Shown piece after piece: positions 8,621-17,712 of a stretch of DNA of 51,991 nt. Origin of the DNA: RYN-428 sp035551995. GTDB taxonomy: Bacteria > Planctomycetota > Phycisphaerae > Tepidisphaerales > Tepidisphaeraceae. The notes below the pieces were generated by a model, which did no database searches, had not been told where the DNA came from, and saw only the letters and a program-made list of their open reading frames with translations. The position numbers and the translations under genes were made by a program. The stretch spans positions 1-51,991 of the forward strand of contig DASZME010000031.1 of NCBI GenBank assembly GCA_035551995.1, given 5' to 3'. Position 1 is the stretch's first letter. Every line of letters begins with the position of its first letter.

Positions 8621-9748
8621 TCAACCCTCCGGAAAAAGTTGCGACTGAACGGTCGCCGCCTCTTCGCTTCGGATGTGGCCCTTGCCCCTGAAAAAGCCGA
8701 TCGCTTCATCCACGTCCGCAAACACTTTCGTCGCCGTTTCGGTGATGAACGGCGACGGCGTGCTGCGGCACTTCCAGATGACATAGACTTCCTTGCCCCC
8801 TTCAAAGGCGTGATGCAGCTCGCGCTCCACGCCGCTGGAAACGGCGGGCTTACCCGACGGAAGCTCGGGAATCAGGCTGACGATCATGTCCGACTGATCG
8901 ACCATCTTGAAATCCCGCGCGTAAATCTGGCCGAGAATATCGCTCCCGATCTGCGCCACGTCGGCGGTCTTCAGCGTGATTCGCCCGTTATTTCCTTCAA
9001 CCTCGATCGTCGTGCGGCCATCCTGCAACGCCTTCACCGCCTCCATGTGAATCGCGAATTCGTCGACGTCGGCCGGATCAAAACAGATAAAATGCCGGTG
9101 CATCGCGCGCTTGAACGCCTCGATCTCCGCCAGCGTGTCGGGTTGATCCATCACATGCGTCATCGGAAACGAGAGATATGCTTTTTTCCGCCAGCGCTCG
9201 AGAACCAGGCGGTAGATCGTCTGCGTGGTGGGAACCCCGCGGCCGCGGCTGACCATGAAAAAATGGCCGTAGCCGCGCGTGGCGTTTGCGAGAATTTCCG
9301 TCGCAAGCAGTTCCTCTTCGCGCCAGACCATGATGTCCTTGAGCGTGTGATCCAGATCGTGCTCGCGCAGCAGACGTTGATGCACGCTGTCGACGTTGTC
9401 GACCATCGTGATATAGGCGTCGGCTTTCAACGCCTTCATCTGGTCGAAATCGAACGCGGCGAAAAGGCCGTGCTTCCAGCGGAAGGTGGCGTGGGTGTTC
9501 ACGAGCACATGCTCATGACGCTCGGCGGTTCGCAAAATTTCCTTGAAGACCGATCGGCGAAGCGTATTGAGGCGGCCGATAGGAATATTGAGAATCCGCC
9601 CCGCCGGGACATCGGGCGCCTCGGCGTACATCATCCGTCCGACATGGCACACTTCCAGATCGATCCCGCGCGAGCGCGCGGCGGTTTTGACGGCCTCAAG
9701 GTAAGGGCCTTTGTCCACGCCGACTTGGCCGGTCACGATCGCGCGCAT
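8621..9748 (-). CDS. P-loop adenylate-kinase-like protein with deoxyribosyltransferase-like C-terminus
   Basis: I chose the ATG at 9748 (375 residues) because GGAGC precedes it at normal spacing and the family-like sequence MRAIVTGQVGVDKGPYLEAV begins there. The glycine-rich loop G-x-V-G-x-D-K-G resembles the P-loop of archaeal-type adenylate kinases but has Asp before the Lys and Gly instead of Ser/Thr after it. Middle segments (VLVNTHATFRWKHG, ADAYITMVDNVDSVHQRL) fit an NMP-kinase-like core. The C-terminal third (DMIVSLIPELPSGKPAVSSG, then ERELHHAFEGGKEVYVIW) looks like the nucleoside 2-deoxyribosyltransferase-like fold, which uses an SxGxxxEL-type pattern. A nucleotide-linked role is likely but the reaction is unknown. 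It converges on the methyltransferase gene. Confidence 0.55.
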   Translation of the reverse strand: MRAIVTGQVGVDKGPYLEAVKTAARSRGIDLEVCHVGRMMYAEAPDVPAGRILNIPIGRLNTLRRSVFKEILRTAERHEHVLVNTHATFRWKHGLFAAFDFDQMKALKADAYITMVDNVDSVHQRLLREHDLDHTLKDIMVWREEELLATEILANATRGYGHFFMVSRGRGVPTTQTIYRLVLERWRKKAYLSFPMTHVMDQPDTLAEIEAFKRAMHRHFICFDPADVDEFAIHMEAVKALQDGRTTIEVEGNNGRITLKTADVAQIGSDILGQIYARDFKMVDQSDMIVSLIPELPSGKPAVSSGVERELHHAFEGGKEVYVIWKCRSTPSPFITETATKVFADVDEAIGFFRGKGHIRSEEAATVQSQLFPEG

Positions 9749-9853
9749 CGAAGCTCCATGAGGCATGATTATACGTGCGGTTCGGGCAAGAAAGACTTTA
9801 TCCAACGCCAAGTGACAAAACAAAGCGAACAGAGAACCAGATTCGTGATGCGT

Positions 9854-10693
9854 TCATTTCCCCGCGTCGGCCTTCGTCGAGCCGGCGGCGGGGTCGGCCA
9901 GTTTCGTCAACTCTTTTAAGTTCTTATGTTTCTTCAAAGCTTGCTGGCGCGCGTCCTCTTTGTTGCGCGCGTCGAATACCAGTCGAATATCGGCCTGCGA
10001 ATTGTCGTTAAAGAGCGCGCTGCCGGTCTTGGCGTCGCCGGTAGGGGCATCGGGGGCGAAGGTCGCCTGGTATTTTCCGGGTCCGTCGCCGATCAGCAAC
10101 GCTTGTTCGTCGGTCATCGCCGGGTTCCAGACATGCTGGCGAAGGGCGGCGGCGACCGCGTCGCTCGCCGAATGTTCGGCCAAATAAAATTCGATCGGGT
10201 CGACGTCGAACGTGACGATCAACGATTGCTTTTTTTCCTCGCCGACCGTCTTTAGGCTCGTCCGAACGGCTCGATCGTTTTTGCTCTCGATTTGCTTGCG
10301 AATGTTGTTCACTTTCATCGGGGCCGCGACTTCATAAAACAGAACAAGTTTCGTCACCCGGCCATCGGTCAGGCCCAGGCCCGCGATATCGGCGCCGGCG
10401 GCGTTTACGACAAACCAATCACAGCCCAAATCTTCTTTCGTGCGTTTGGCGAGCAGAGGCTCGCTCCGCTTGCAGTTGAACACACGGCCCACCTCTTCCG
10501 GGCGTTCTCCCAGGATTTGCCCGGCATAAGGAAAAACAACGCGAAATTTACGGTCGGGCGCCGCGGCGGGAAGCTCAAGCCCGTCGGCCGACTTCCGCAC
10601 CGCCGATGCCGGTCCGGCGTTTGTCGTCGATGCCAAACAGGCCAACATCATCCAGCCGATTGTTCCACCGGCAATAATCCAGGTCGATTTCAT
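9854..10693 (-). CDS. Secreted protein of unknown function
   Basis: From the ATG at 10693 the protein has 279 residues and a signal peptide (MKSTWIIAGGTIGWMMLACL, cleavage near TNA). The longer reading upstream adds an Arg-rich segment that looks non-coding. I recognise no family. Internal features are a possible cysteine (FNCKRSEPLL), a short Lys-rich segment, and a Lys/Ala-rich C-terminus (QQALKKHKNLKELTKLAD). It is probably periplasmic. No operon partner is apparent. Confidence 0.6.
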   Translation of the reverse strand: MKSTWIIAGGTIGWMMLACLASTTNAGPASAVRKSADGLELPAAAPDRKFRVVFPYAGQILGERPEEVGRVFNCKRSEPLLAKRTKEDLGCDWFVVNAAGADIAGLGLTDGRVTKLVLFYEVAAPMKVNNIRKQIESKNDRAVRTSLKTVGEEKKQSLIVTFDVDPIEFYLAEHSASDAVAAALRQHVWNPAMTDEQALLIGDGPGKYQATFAPDAPTGDAKTGSALFNDNSQADIRLVFDARNKEDARQQALKKHKNLKELTKLADPAAGSTKADAGK

Positions 10694-11048
10694 TACTCTT
10701 GTGTCGCGGGGATTGCGGCCCCGGTTCCTTGTATTCCGATGCGCGCCGGCGCGGCGGGCGTGCCGATAGACTACGCCGATTGCGGCGATCTGTTTCGGCG
10801 GCAATCAAATCTTTTTGATTCCCTCACCCCGATCGCGTTGCCGGAATGAGGCTTTAGGCGTTGTAACAAAATAAATCGAGCAGCGGCGCCGTTCCAAACG
10901 CCGTAAATCATGTGGTTTACAGAAGAGCAATTGCTCAAGTTACTTTGTTACGGCTCCTTAAGAACTTTCTTTTAGCAAGGGCGTCGCGCCTGTGTCCTCG
11001 GTTGAAAAACTCACACACCACACGCCAAGACGCCCCGATAGGAGAGGA

Positions 11049-12659
11049 ATGAAGACAAGAAGAGCGATGAATCGTTCTTCAGGTGATTCCGCACGTCACA
11101 TTGCTATACTCACCTCAGTGTCGGTCGCCGAACTTGAACAATCGCTTCGTGACCTTCCCCGCGTCGGAAAGCTGGTCAAAGATCGCGGATATCGCCAGGT
11201 TTGGCGTTTTGCGCATGGGGAACGCGCTTACTATCTGAAATTCTATCCGCGCGCCGGCGTCCGCGACCGTATTCGCCGACTTTTTCGCGGGAGTCCCGCC
11301 CTCGCGGAATTCACCCGGCTACAACGTCTTCAAACCGCCAAAATTCCCTCCCCGCGCGCCGTCGCGGTTTTGATCGGCTTTTCCATCGCGGGCCGATCGG
11401 GCGACGCGGTCATTCTCGACGCCATCGAGCCGGGCGTTCAGCTCGACCAATATTTCAACGAACTGGAATTACGCGGCGAACCGCTCCCCGATCACCTCGA
11501 CATCGCGCGGCAGATTCGCGATCTTGTTCGCCAGCTCGTCAAAGCCCGCCTCGGTCACGAAGACCTGCATCTCGGCAATTTCCTGATGTCCAATGGAAAA
11601 ATTTATCTCCTCGACGGCTACGCCATTCGTACCGGCGGAATGTCGCCGCGTCATCTGCTGCATCTTGGCCACAGCGTCAGCCGATATGCGACGCTGACCG
11701 ATCTGCTTCGCGGCTGGTACGACATCGGTCCCGGCCGCGGCCATCGCATGCCGGCGCAAAACCGCGTGAGTTCCGAATTATCGCGCGATTTCATTCGCCG
11801 TCGCATCGACGGGGAAAATCGATATTTCGGCCGGATCTCGATGGGCAATTGGGCGGGGGCTTTCTTCAAGCTCGAAAAATTCCCGCGCCGCTGGTCGCCG
11901 GCCAGCGCGTTGAACGTCAGCCATGACGATTGGAATCGCGAATTGCCTCGCTTGCTTGATCTGCTCGACAAGGATCAACTGCACGTCGTAAAGCGAAGCC
12001 GCAGCGGCGACGTCCTGACCGCCAACGTGACGCTCGGCGAAAAGAATCTGGACGTGATCATTAAGCGCTCGCGCAAACGATACTGGTATCGTTATTTCAA
12101 CGAGATCGGCCGCGGGTCGCGGGCCCGGCGCGCGTGGGTCAAGGCGTGGAAAATCATCCTGCGCAATTTGCCGACGGCGTGGCCGTTGCTCTATGCGGAG
12201 AACCGCCGCCTCGGCTATGTGACCGACGCCCTGGTTATTTTCGAGCGCGTCGCCGGCACAACGCTGGCGCGCGCCGATCTGGATTCGATGACCACGCCCC
12301 AGCGCGACATGCTCTTTCGCAGAACCGGGCGAATTCTTCGCAAGATCGATCGCCTTGGCCTCGCGCATTTCGACGCCAAGGCGAGCAATTGGATGGTCCG
12401 CCCCGATGAAACGCTCGGACCCTCCCCGGTCATGATCGACATCGACGGCATCCGCGAACGGCGCTGGACGGCCCTGGGAATCCAAAGGCTCCTCAAGAGC
12501 GTGCGCGAAATCAATAAGCAGTATTCGGTTCCCGATTCGCTCTCGCTGTGCCAGGGATACGCGCCGACGGCGGCGCCGCGCCGCGAAGGAGCGGAGGAAA
12601 AACCGCAGGCGGTTGAGGCGCCGGGCGATCCCGGCGACAATGGCGCAAAGGTCGAATGA
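11049..12659 (+). CDS. Tandem lipopolysaccharide-kinase (WaaP/Kdo-kinase-like) protein
   Basis: The 536-residue protein holds two protein-kinase-like folds. Domain 1 has a candidate ATP lysine (AYYLKFYPRAG), a catalytic loop HEDLHLGNFL and an LLDGYA segment in the DFG position. Domain 2 repeats the plan with VIIKRSR, the loop HFDAKASNWMV and MIDIDG. The HxDxxxxN loop and flanking sequence fit the WaaP/Kdo-kinase (RIO-like) group that phosphorylates lipid A-core sugars. The ATG at 11049 follows AGGAG; a GTG at 10992 would add 19 residues. The stop overlaps the heptosyltransferase start (ATGA), so both probably act on the same cell-surface glycan. The paired kinase domains are unusual; both keep the catalytic Asp. 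Confidence 0.78.
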   Translation: MKTRRAMNRSSGDSARHIAILTSVSVAELEQSLRDLPRVGKLVKDRGYRQVWRFAHGERAYYLKFYPRAGVRDRIRRLFRGSPALAEFTRLQRLQTAKIPSPRAVAVLIGFSIAGRSGDAVILDAIEPGVQLDQYFNELELRGEPLPDHLDIARQIRDLVRQLVKARLGHEDLHLGNFLMSNGKIYLLDGYAIRTGGMSPRHLLHLGHSVSRYATLTDLLRGWYDIGPGRGHRMPAQNRVSSELSRDFIRRRIDGENRYFGRISMGNWAGAFFKLEKFPRRWSPASALNVSHDDWNRELPRLLDLLDKDQLHVVKRSRSGDVLTANVTLGEKNLDVIIKRSRKRYWYRYFNEIGRGSRARRAWVKAWKIILRNLPTAWPLLYAENRRLGYVTDALVIFERVAGTTLARADLDSMTTPQRDMLFRRTGRILRKIDRLGLAHFDAKASNWMVRPDETLGPSPVMIDIDGIRERRWTALGIQRLLKSVREINKQYSVPDSLSLCQGYAPTAAPRREGAEEKPQAVEAPGDPGDNGAKVE

Positions 12660-13762
12660 ACCCAATCCAACTTCCAACCCCGCCTCAGCGCATCCTCATC
12701 ATCAAGCCAAGCGCCATCGGCGACATCGTGCATTCGCTTCCCGTCTTGAATCTTCTCCGGCTGAAATGGCCGGCGGCGCGGATAAGCTGGCTGGTCTCGT
12801 CATCGTGTGCCGGGCTGCTGGACGGACACCCGCAGATCGACGAGGTGATTCGCTTCGATCGGCGTTTTTTCGGCGAAGGATGGCGAAACCCGCTCGCCGC
12901 CGCCGGTCTGTTTGGATTTGTGCGGGCGCTGAAGGGCCGGGAATTTGATTTGGTGATCGATCTTCAGGGTCTATTCCGAAGCGGCTGGCTCGCCGCTCGA
13001 ACGCGGGCGCCGGTTCGAGTCGGGCCGCGCGAAGCGCGCGAGTTGGGTTGGATCTTCTACACGCACCGCGTCGTCACCGGCTTTCCCGACGGCCATGCGG
13101 TGGACCAGTATCTGGCCATCGCCGAGGCGCTGGGACTGGGGCGGGCGCCGGTGGAATTTAAGTTTCCGACGGGCGACGACGATCGTCGGTTTATCGAAAA
13201 TCTGATTCCCCACGGGACAAAATATGCGGTCTTTCTGCCGGGGACCAATTGGGAGACCAAGCGATGGCCCCCCGAAAAATTCGCCGCGTGCGTCGAGCCG
13301 CTGCGCGAGCGATACGGCTTGCAATCGATCGTCGCCGGCGGCGCGGGCGATTCGATTCTCGCCGCCCGGATCACCGGCGCCCGCGACCTGACCGGCAAGA
13401 CCAATCTCCGCCAACTGGTCGCGCTGCTCGAGCGCGCCGAACTGGTGATCGCAAACGACACCGGTCCAATGCATATCGCATCGGCGCTGGGCCGGCCGCT
13501 GGTGAGCGTTTATGGGCCGACTAGCCCTGGCCGCACCGGTCCCTACGGCCGGCTCGGAACGGTGGTCCATCTCGACATCGCATGCCGCCCTTGTTACGGG
13601 CGGCACTGTTCGCATATCAGTTGCATGCGGAAATTGGAGGCCGATGAAATCCTGGCGATGGTGGACGAGCAGCTTAGGCCCAAAGCCGCAAACGCGAGAA
13701 CCACGCCGTTGTTGGTGCTCGATCGCAATCCTTCGAGCGCGGCTCAAGCGATGGTTCGTTAG
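12656..13762 (+). CDS. Glycosyltransferase family 9, heptosyltransferase-like
   Basis: The 368-residue protein transfers a sugar (classically ADP-heptose) to the LPS inner core. It shows the GT9 pattern: RILIIKPSAIGDIVHSLPVL at the N-terminus, DLVIDLQGLFRSGWLAARTR, and the C-terminal nucleotide-binding block (FLPGTNWETKRWPPEKFA; IANDTGPMHIASALGRP; SVYGPTSPGRTGPYG). A Cys cluster near the end (CRPCYGRHCSHISC) occurs in some WaaF-like members. Translation is coupled to the upstream tandem kinase through a 4-base overlap. The exact acceptor cannot be told from sequence. Confidence 0.88.
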   Translation: MNPIQLPTPPQRILIIKPSAIGDIVHSLPVLNLLRLKWPAARISWLVSSSCAGLLDGHPQIDEVIRFDRRFFGEGWRNPLAAAGLFGFVRALKGREFDLVIDLQGLFRSGWLAARTRAPVRVGPREARELGWIFYTHRVVTGFPDGHAVDQYLAIAEALGLGRAPVEFKFPTGDDDRRFIENLIPHGTKYAVFLPGTNWETKRWPPEKFAACVEPLRERYGLQSIVAGGAGDSILAARITGARDLTGKTNLRQLVALLERAELVIANDTGPMHIASALGRPLVSVYGPTSPGRTGPYGRLGTVVHLDIACRPCYGRHCSHISCMRKLEADEILAMVDEQLRPKAANARTTPLLVLDRNPSSAAQAMVR

Positions 13763-13787
13763 TTTCAGGCAGTCGTCCGCTTCTTGA

Positions 13788-14906
13788 TTACTTCTCCATT
13801 TTCTCGGCGGTCGATGCCTTCGCGCCGGTCTTCTTCTTGTCGCTTCCGGCGGTCGTTACCTTTGTGTTCCCCGCGATCACGGCCAAATGCAGTTGCCGGG
13901 CTTTGGGGTCCATCTTGAAAACAAAGTTATTGAGAAATGTTCCGCCAAGCAACGGCTCAGCCGCCACCAGCGACGCCGGAAGAACCGCACATTCCACGTC
14001 AACCACCGTGAACTGCCCGACGCGCACCGATTTCAGCGACATCAGCTTCGCGTCCACTTCCTTCCCGTCGGCCATCTTGAATTGAATCGTCTGGTCCTTT
14101 TCCGTCGGAACGATGTTGAGTTGCTTGGCCAGGTCCGCCGTCAGACAGACGATGCTGGCGCCGCTGTCCACGACCATCTCGCGGGTTACGCTGCCGTTGA
14201 GCGTCACTTCCACCACCGGCACGTTGCCTTCGGTCTTCACCTCGATCGTGTCGGAAGAAACGTCGCCGCGCCACTTCTTCAGCGTCGCCACATTGGCCAC
14301 GAATTCCGGCGAAGGCCCAAGCTTGACCCGCGGCTTGCCCGGCTGGTTCATCGTTTCGATCGCGTGTTTCAAATCCGGATCGGCGCTCAAATCCTTATAC
14401 TGATCCTGTGCCTTATCGACCTTGAGCCCCAGGTCGATCACGTCATTGATGAACTGCGTTTTCTCCTCGGCGCCGAGACCGTTTAGGTTTTTCTCCAGGT
14501 CCTCGCGAACGCCGTTGGCTTCCAGAAGCTGACTGTCGATGATGTTGATCTTCGCGACGGCGGCGTTCTTCTGCGTCACGTCGGTGAGCTTGAGGTATTG
14601 CTCGTAAAGCGTTCGTTTTTGATGATCGAGACTGGAGATGCCGTTCTTGTATATCTTCAGCTTGGTCTCGAGCTCCTTGCGCTGCTTGCCGTCCTGATCG
14701 AGCTTGAGCTTGAGCTTGCGAAGCGTCTTCATCTGATCGGCCAGCTCCTGCTCGGTCGGCACGACATAAGTCTGTCCCGCTTTGACCAGGCCCTTGTCCT
14801 TGAGCGGATCGGCGTCGGCCGCCGGCGCATCGGCCGCCCGGCCGATGGGCACGACAACGAGCGTCAACAAAAGCCCGAGCAATCCCAGCGAACGTGAATT
14901 AGCCAT
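13788..14906 (-). CDS. Secreted retropepsin-like aspartic protease with coiled coil
   Basis: From the ATG at 14906 (preceded by GGGAG) the product has 372 residues with a signal peptide (MANSRSLGLLGLLLTLVV, cleavage near GRAAD). Residues about 30-150 are heptad-rich (LKLKLDQDGKQRKELETKLK) and probably form a coiled coil. The C-terminal domain is retropepsin-like: VPVVEVTLNGSVTREMVVDS with catalytic Asp247 in DSGAS, then a GG-containing partner strand (EPLLGGTFLNNFVFKMDP). Such single-lobe proteases act as dimers; the coiled coil could supply dimerisation, which is inferred. The C-terminal tail is rich in Lys. No clear operon. Confidence 0.8.
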   Translation of the reverse strand: MANSRSLGLLGLLLTLVVVPIGRAADAPAADADPLKDKGLVKAGQTYVVPTEQELADQMKTLRKLKLKLDQDGKQRKELETKLKIYKNGISSLDHQKRTLYEQYLKLTDVTQKNAAVAKINIIDSQLLEANGVREDLEKNLNGLGAEEKTQFINDVIDLGLKVDKAQDQYKDLSADPDLKHAIETMNQPGKPRVKLGPSPEFVANVATLKKWRGDVSSDTIEVKTEGNVPVVEVTLNGSVTREMVVDSGASIVCLTADLAKQLNIVPTEKDQTIQFKMADGKEVDAKLMSLKSVRVGQFTVVDVECAVLPASLVAAEPLLGGTFLNNFVFKMDPKARQLHLAVIAGNTKVTTAGSDKKKTGAKASTAEKMEK

Positions 14907-15069
14907 AAAAAGTCTCCCAGAGGCCCAAGCAAGCCAAGACGCGCGGCAGGTATCCTTCAGGTAAAGAGCGACAGACCGCCAGAATACCCAACGCCCTATA
15001 TACGGGTCAACAACGCCGAAGTTGCGATTGCGGATTATTGTCGCGTTAGGCAGGTTGCGGTGCTCGCCG

Positions 15070-15100
15070 AAAACGCCTCGCAAGCCAGGCCGCTAAACGG
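15070..15100 (+). repeat. Dispersed GCCCCGC palindromic repeat, copy 2 (degenerate)
   Basis: The segment AAACGCCTCGCAAGCCAGG followed by CCGCTAAACG matches the repeat with a broken stem. It lies in the 216-base gap between the retropepsin-like gene and queE. Confidence 0.5.
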
Positions 15101-15122
15101 GGAGCCGCTACCAAGGCATGCG

Positions 15123-15812
15123 TTAGGTCCCGCGCCGGTTGCCGTAGAGCATGACGTGAAGCCGTGGACAAAAGCGAAATCCGCGTTGTTTGCAGACCTC
15201 GGAAATCCACTGCGATCGGCCCTGCAATGTCGCCTCGTCGATCCCTTCCGGCATCAGCAGCACGTCCGACGGGCGCCACCCCGTGAGCCCGCCAAGGACG
15301 CCGTCGATCTCCGATAAATCCGACTCGCCCGTGACGACGAATTTCAATTGAAAGTCGGGTGATTTCCCGATGAATCGCTGAATCACCGGCAGATTCAGGC
15401 GATGCTTTTCATGCGCCGGCGCAAAGCGGCCGCCCTCACGCTCCCACGGCGTTGAATTCGCCAGCTTCGGCGATATCGACGCCAGGTCGAGCGTCACATC
15501 CTGGAAAACAGTGGCGGCGGTTTCGATCGTCACGTGATAGCCGCGCGCCTTGAGCGCGGCCGTCAGCGGCACGATGTCCGGCGCGATCATCGGCTCGCCG
15601 CCGGTCAACACGACATGGCCGCCCGGATGTAACGCGACGCGATCGACGATCCGCTCGACCGACATCTCATCGCCTTGCGGCAGCCAACTTGCGTACGGCG
15701 TGTCGCACCACGAGCAGCGAAGATTGCAACCGCTGGCGCGGACAAATACAGAAGGCACGCCGCTCAGCTTGCCTTCGCCCTGAATGGAGTAAAAGAGTTC
15801 GGAAATTTTCAC
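15123..15812 (-). CDS. queE: 7-carboxy-7-deazaguanine synthase (radical SAM)
   Basis: QueE converts 6-carboxytetrahydropterin to 7-carboxy-7-deazaguanine in the queuosine/7-deazaguanine pathway. Visible hallmarks are VKISELFYSIQGEG at the N-terminus, the radical-SAM cluster CNLRCSWC, the GGEP motif in VVLTGGEPMI, and SPKLANSTPW. The GTG start at 15812 gives 229 residues, the usual family length, and avoids overlap with the upstream TonB-like gene; the open frame extends to 16019 but that part lies opposite real coding sequence. No other queuosine genes are in the window, so queC, queD and the rest must lie elsewhere if the pathway is complete. Confidence 0.9.
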   Translation of the reverse strand: MKISELFYSIQGEGKLSGVPSVFVRASGCNLRCSWCDTPYASWLPQGDEMSVERIVDRVALHPGGHVVLTGGEPMIAPDIVPLTAALKARGYHVTIETAATVFQDVTLDLASISPKLANSTPWEREGGRFAPAHEKHRLNLPVIQRFIGKSPDFQLKFVVTGESDLSEIDGVLGGLTGWRPSDVLLMPEGIDEATLQGRSQWISEVCKQRGFRFCPRLHVMLYGNRRGT

Positions 15813-15882
15813 GAAGTTGAACCTGGGAAACGGCTTGGGATATTCGCCTTTTCCCGGCGGTTTTTGGCCGCGTCTCCCGGCG

Positions 15883-17295
15883 CTATCTGATCCGAATCGT
15901 GAACAGCACCACATCCGCCACGGGGCGACCCTTTTTATCATGGGACGGCTCGAACCACCAATCATACACCGCCACCCGGCAAGGCTGATCGATTTCGATG
16001 CTGCCGGTCGAGCGGACAATATCGACGTTCTTGACGTTTCCGTTCGGATTGACCGAGATCTTCAAAACGAGCACCGGATCCGGATTGGCCAGAAAAGCGC
16101 CGACGGCGCCGGGAAGAAAGTGCGGGCGCGTAGTCTTAATCTTTCTTCCTTCGCGAACCTCCAGTCGGCCGTCATGCAACACCGCGGAGATCGCGGTCTT
16201 GGAAAAAGGATCGGATTCCGAATCGCTTTCCTGCGCGGGGTCGGCTGAAGGGCGATCCAGGCCCGGCGCGCGACTGTCGCCGGTGGAGACCAGCGCGGGC
16301 GCCGGGGCGGCGGGCGTGACCGGCGGCGAAACTGGCGACGGCGGCGCCGGTGGTTTGGCCGGCGCGGGCTCCATCGGCTTGCTTTTTTCCGTCGGCGCTT
16401 CGGTCGCCGCCGCCGGCGGAGCAGCGGCCACTGGCGCAGGCGGCAGCGGCGAGGCGATCGCCATCGCAATCGCCGGGCGCTCCTTGGGCGCATCGGGCGT
16501 CGGCGGCGCTTTCCCTGACGATTCCACCGGCGTCACCGACGGACCTTCCGCCGGCGCCGTCGGCAACGAACCTGTTTCGACCTTCGGCGCCTCCGCCAAC
16601 GGCGCCGTCGGTTTCACTTCGCTGACCGCCGGCTTTTCCAGGTTCAGCTTGGCGGCGCCGATTTTCGCCGCGTCCGACGGCGGGGGAATAGCGGGCGGCG
16701 AGTGAATTGCCGGGGCCGGAGCGTGGGAGGCATCGCGCGCCAGCGCCCGGTCAGCCGGGGACGCATCGCGCGCCGGAGCGGAAGGCGAGTCTTTGGACAT
16801 CGGCGGCGAATGTGGCGCCGGCGCGGCATCCGTTTTACGTCCCGCTCCCGCCTTGCCGCTTCCCGCCTCCACCGCTCCCGCCTGGCCGCCATGACCGTTT
16901 TGCCCGCGCCGCCCGGTATTAAACGCGGGCGGATCGCCGACGCGACCGTGGCCGATCGGATCCCGGCTCAAGAACGCCTGATCCTGATCCGCCTCGGGCG
17001 CCTTGAGCGGCGTGTCGCCCTTAGCCGCCTGCGAGCCGGTTCCTTTGCCGGCGTGCTCGCCCATATCCTCCGGTGAATCGATCTCCGGAACCTTGGGCTT
17101 GGGCGTCGGCGCCGGTTTCAGCGGCCGATCGGCGGCCCCCGAATTCAACAAGAGCGTGATTTGCGTGGCATGCCGCGTATGGCTCGCCGAAGTATCCTGC
17201 GGAATCAGGATGCGTTTGGACGCCGGCCAAAGCAGCGCGTGCGCCGCCAATGAAACGATAACGGCCGCGGCGAAATTGAAATTTCCAGAGCGCAT
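15883..17295 (-). CDS. TonB-like energy transducer protein
   Basis: The 470-residue protein has one N-terminal membrane segment (about residues 7-26), then a very long Pro/Ala/Lys-rich region (about 55-370) as expected for spanning the periplasm. A C-terminal TonB-type domain follows (about 375-470), with VLKISVNPNGNVKNVDIVRS and an aromatic YDWWFEP. It probably couples inner-membrane energy to outer-membrane transport, though AgmX/motility-type proteins share this plan. ExbB/ExbD genes are not adjacent. queE follows 70 bases downstream on the same strand. Confidence 0.8.
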   Translation of the reverse strand: MRSGNFNFAAAVIVSLAAHALLWPASKRILIPQDTSASHTRHATQITLLLNSGAADRPLKPAPTPKPKVPEIDSPEDMGEHAGKGTGSQAAKGDTPLKAPEADQDQAFLSRDPIGHGRVGDPPAFNTGRRGQNGHGGQAGAVEAGSGKAGAGRKTDAAPAPHSPPMSKDSPSAPARDASPADRALARDASHAPAPAIHSPPAIPPPSDAAKIGAAKLNLEKPAVSEVKPTAPLAEAPKVETGSLPTAPAEGPSVTPVESSGKAPPTPDAPKERPAIAMAIASPLPPAPVAAAPPAAATEAPTEKSKPMEPAPAKPPAPPSPVSPPVTPAAPAPALVSTGDSRAPGLDRPSADPAQESDSESDPFSKTAISAVLHDGRLEVREGRKIKTTRPHFLPGAVGAFLANPDPVLVLKISVNPNGNVKNVDIVRSTGSIEIDQPCRVAVYDWWFEPSHDKKGRPVADVVLFTIRIR

Positions 17296-17615
17296 TTCCG
17301 TTTACGACACCGACTACATCATACGCCCGACGATCGATGAAGCGGAACCCGCCACGATGAAACGTTCTTGTCGGACCTTTCGCGAATGATACGAAGTAGC
17401 GACCTGTGGCCGATGTCCGACCTTGAAAAAGAGCCGAGACGGCTGGGCTACGGGGATTTCAAGTCTCAGAACACTCCGGCGTTACATGAGGATCGAATTT
17501 GTTTGCATAACCCGCGAAGGGGTTTCAACCATTAGCCGGTGGCTGAGCGCAACGACGGCGCCGGTATTAGACGGGAAATCCGCCGACCCTGGAGGGGGTC
17601 GCAGCAGGCTCAAGA

Positions 17616-17649
17616 TCGCAGCGGTTCGCCAGGACGACGACCGCTGCGA
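17616..17649. repeat. Perfect 10-bp hairpin
   Basis: TCGCAGCGGT at 17616-17625 pairs exactly with ACCGCTGCGA at 17640-17649 across a 14-nt loop. It sits inside a larger palindromic intergenic region; a related GGTCGCAGC lies just before it at about 17598. Confidence 0.6.
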
Positions 17650-17683
17650 CCGTGTCAGGGTCGATGCAAAGATCGACAACCTT

Positions 17684-17712
17684 CCGGGGGCATCGCTGCG
17701 CTCAACCCCCGG
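17684..17712. repeat. CCGGGGG/CCCCCGG hairpin
   Basis: A 7-bp perfect stem (17684-17690 with 17706-17712) closes a 15-nt loop, followed by CTAATGG. ATTAGCCGG lies in inverted orientation about 170 bases earlier, so the two may be ends of one repeat unit. Confidence 0.55.

Noticed and set aside
10903..10920. Imperfect dyad (GTAAATCA / TGGTTTAC) upstream of the tandem kinase gene as an operator
   Set aside because: Only 14 of 18 positions are symmetric and no promoter could be paired with it convincingly.
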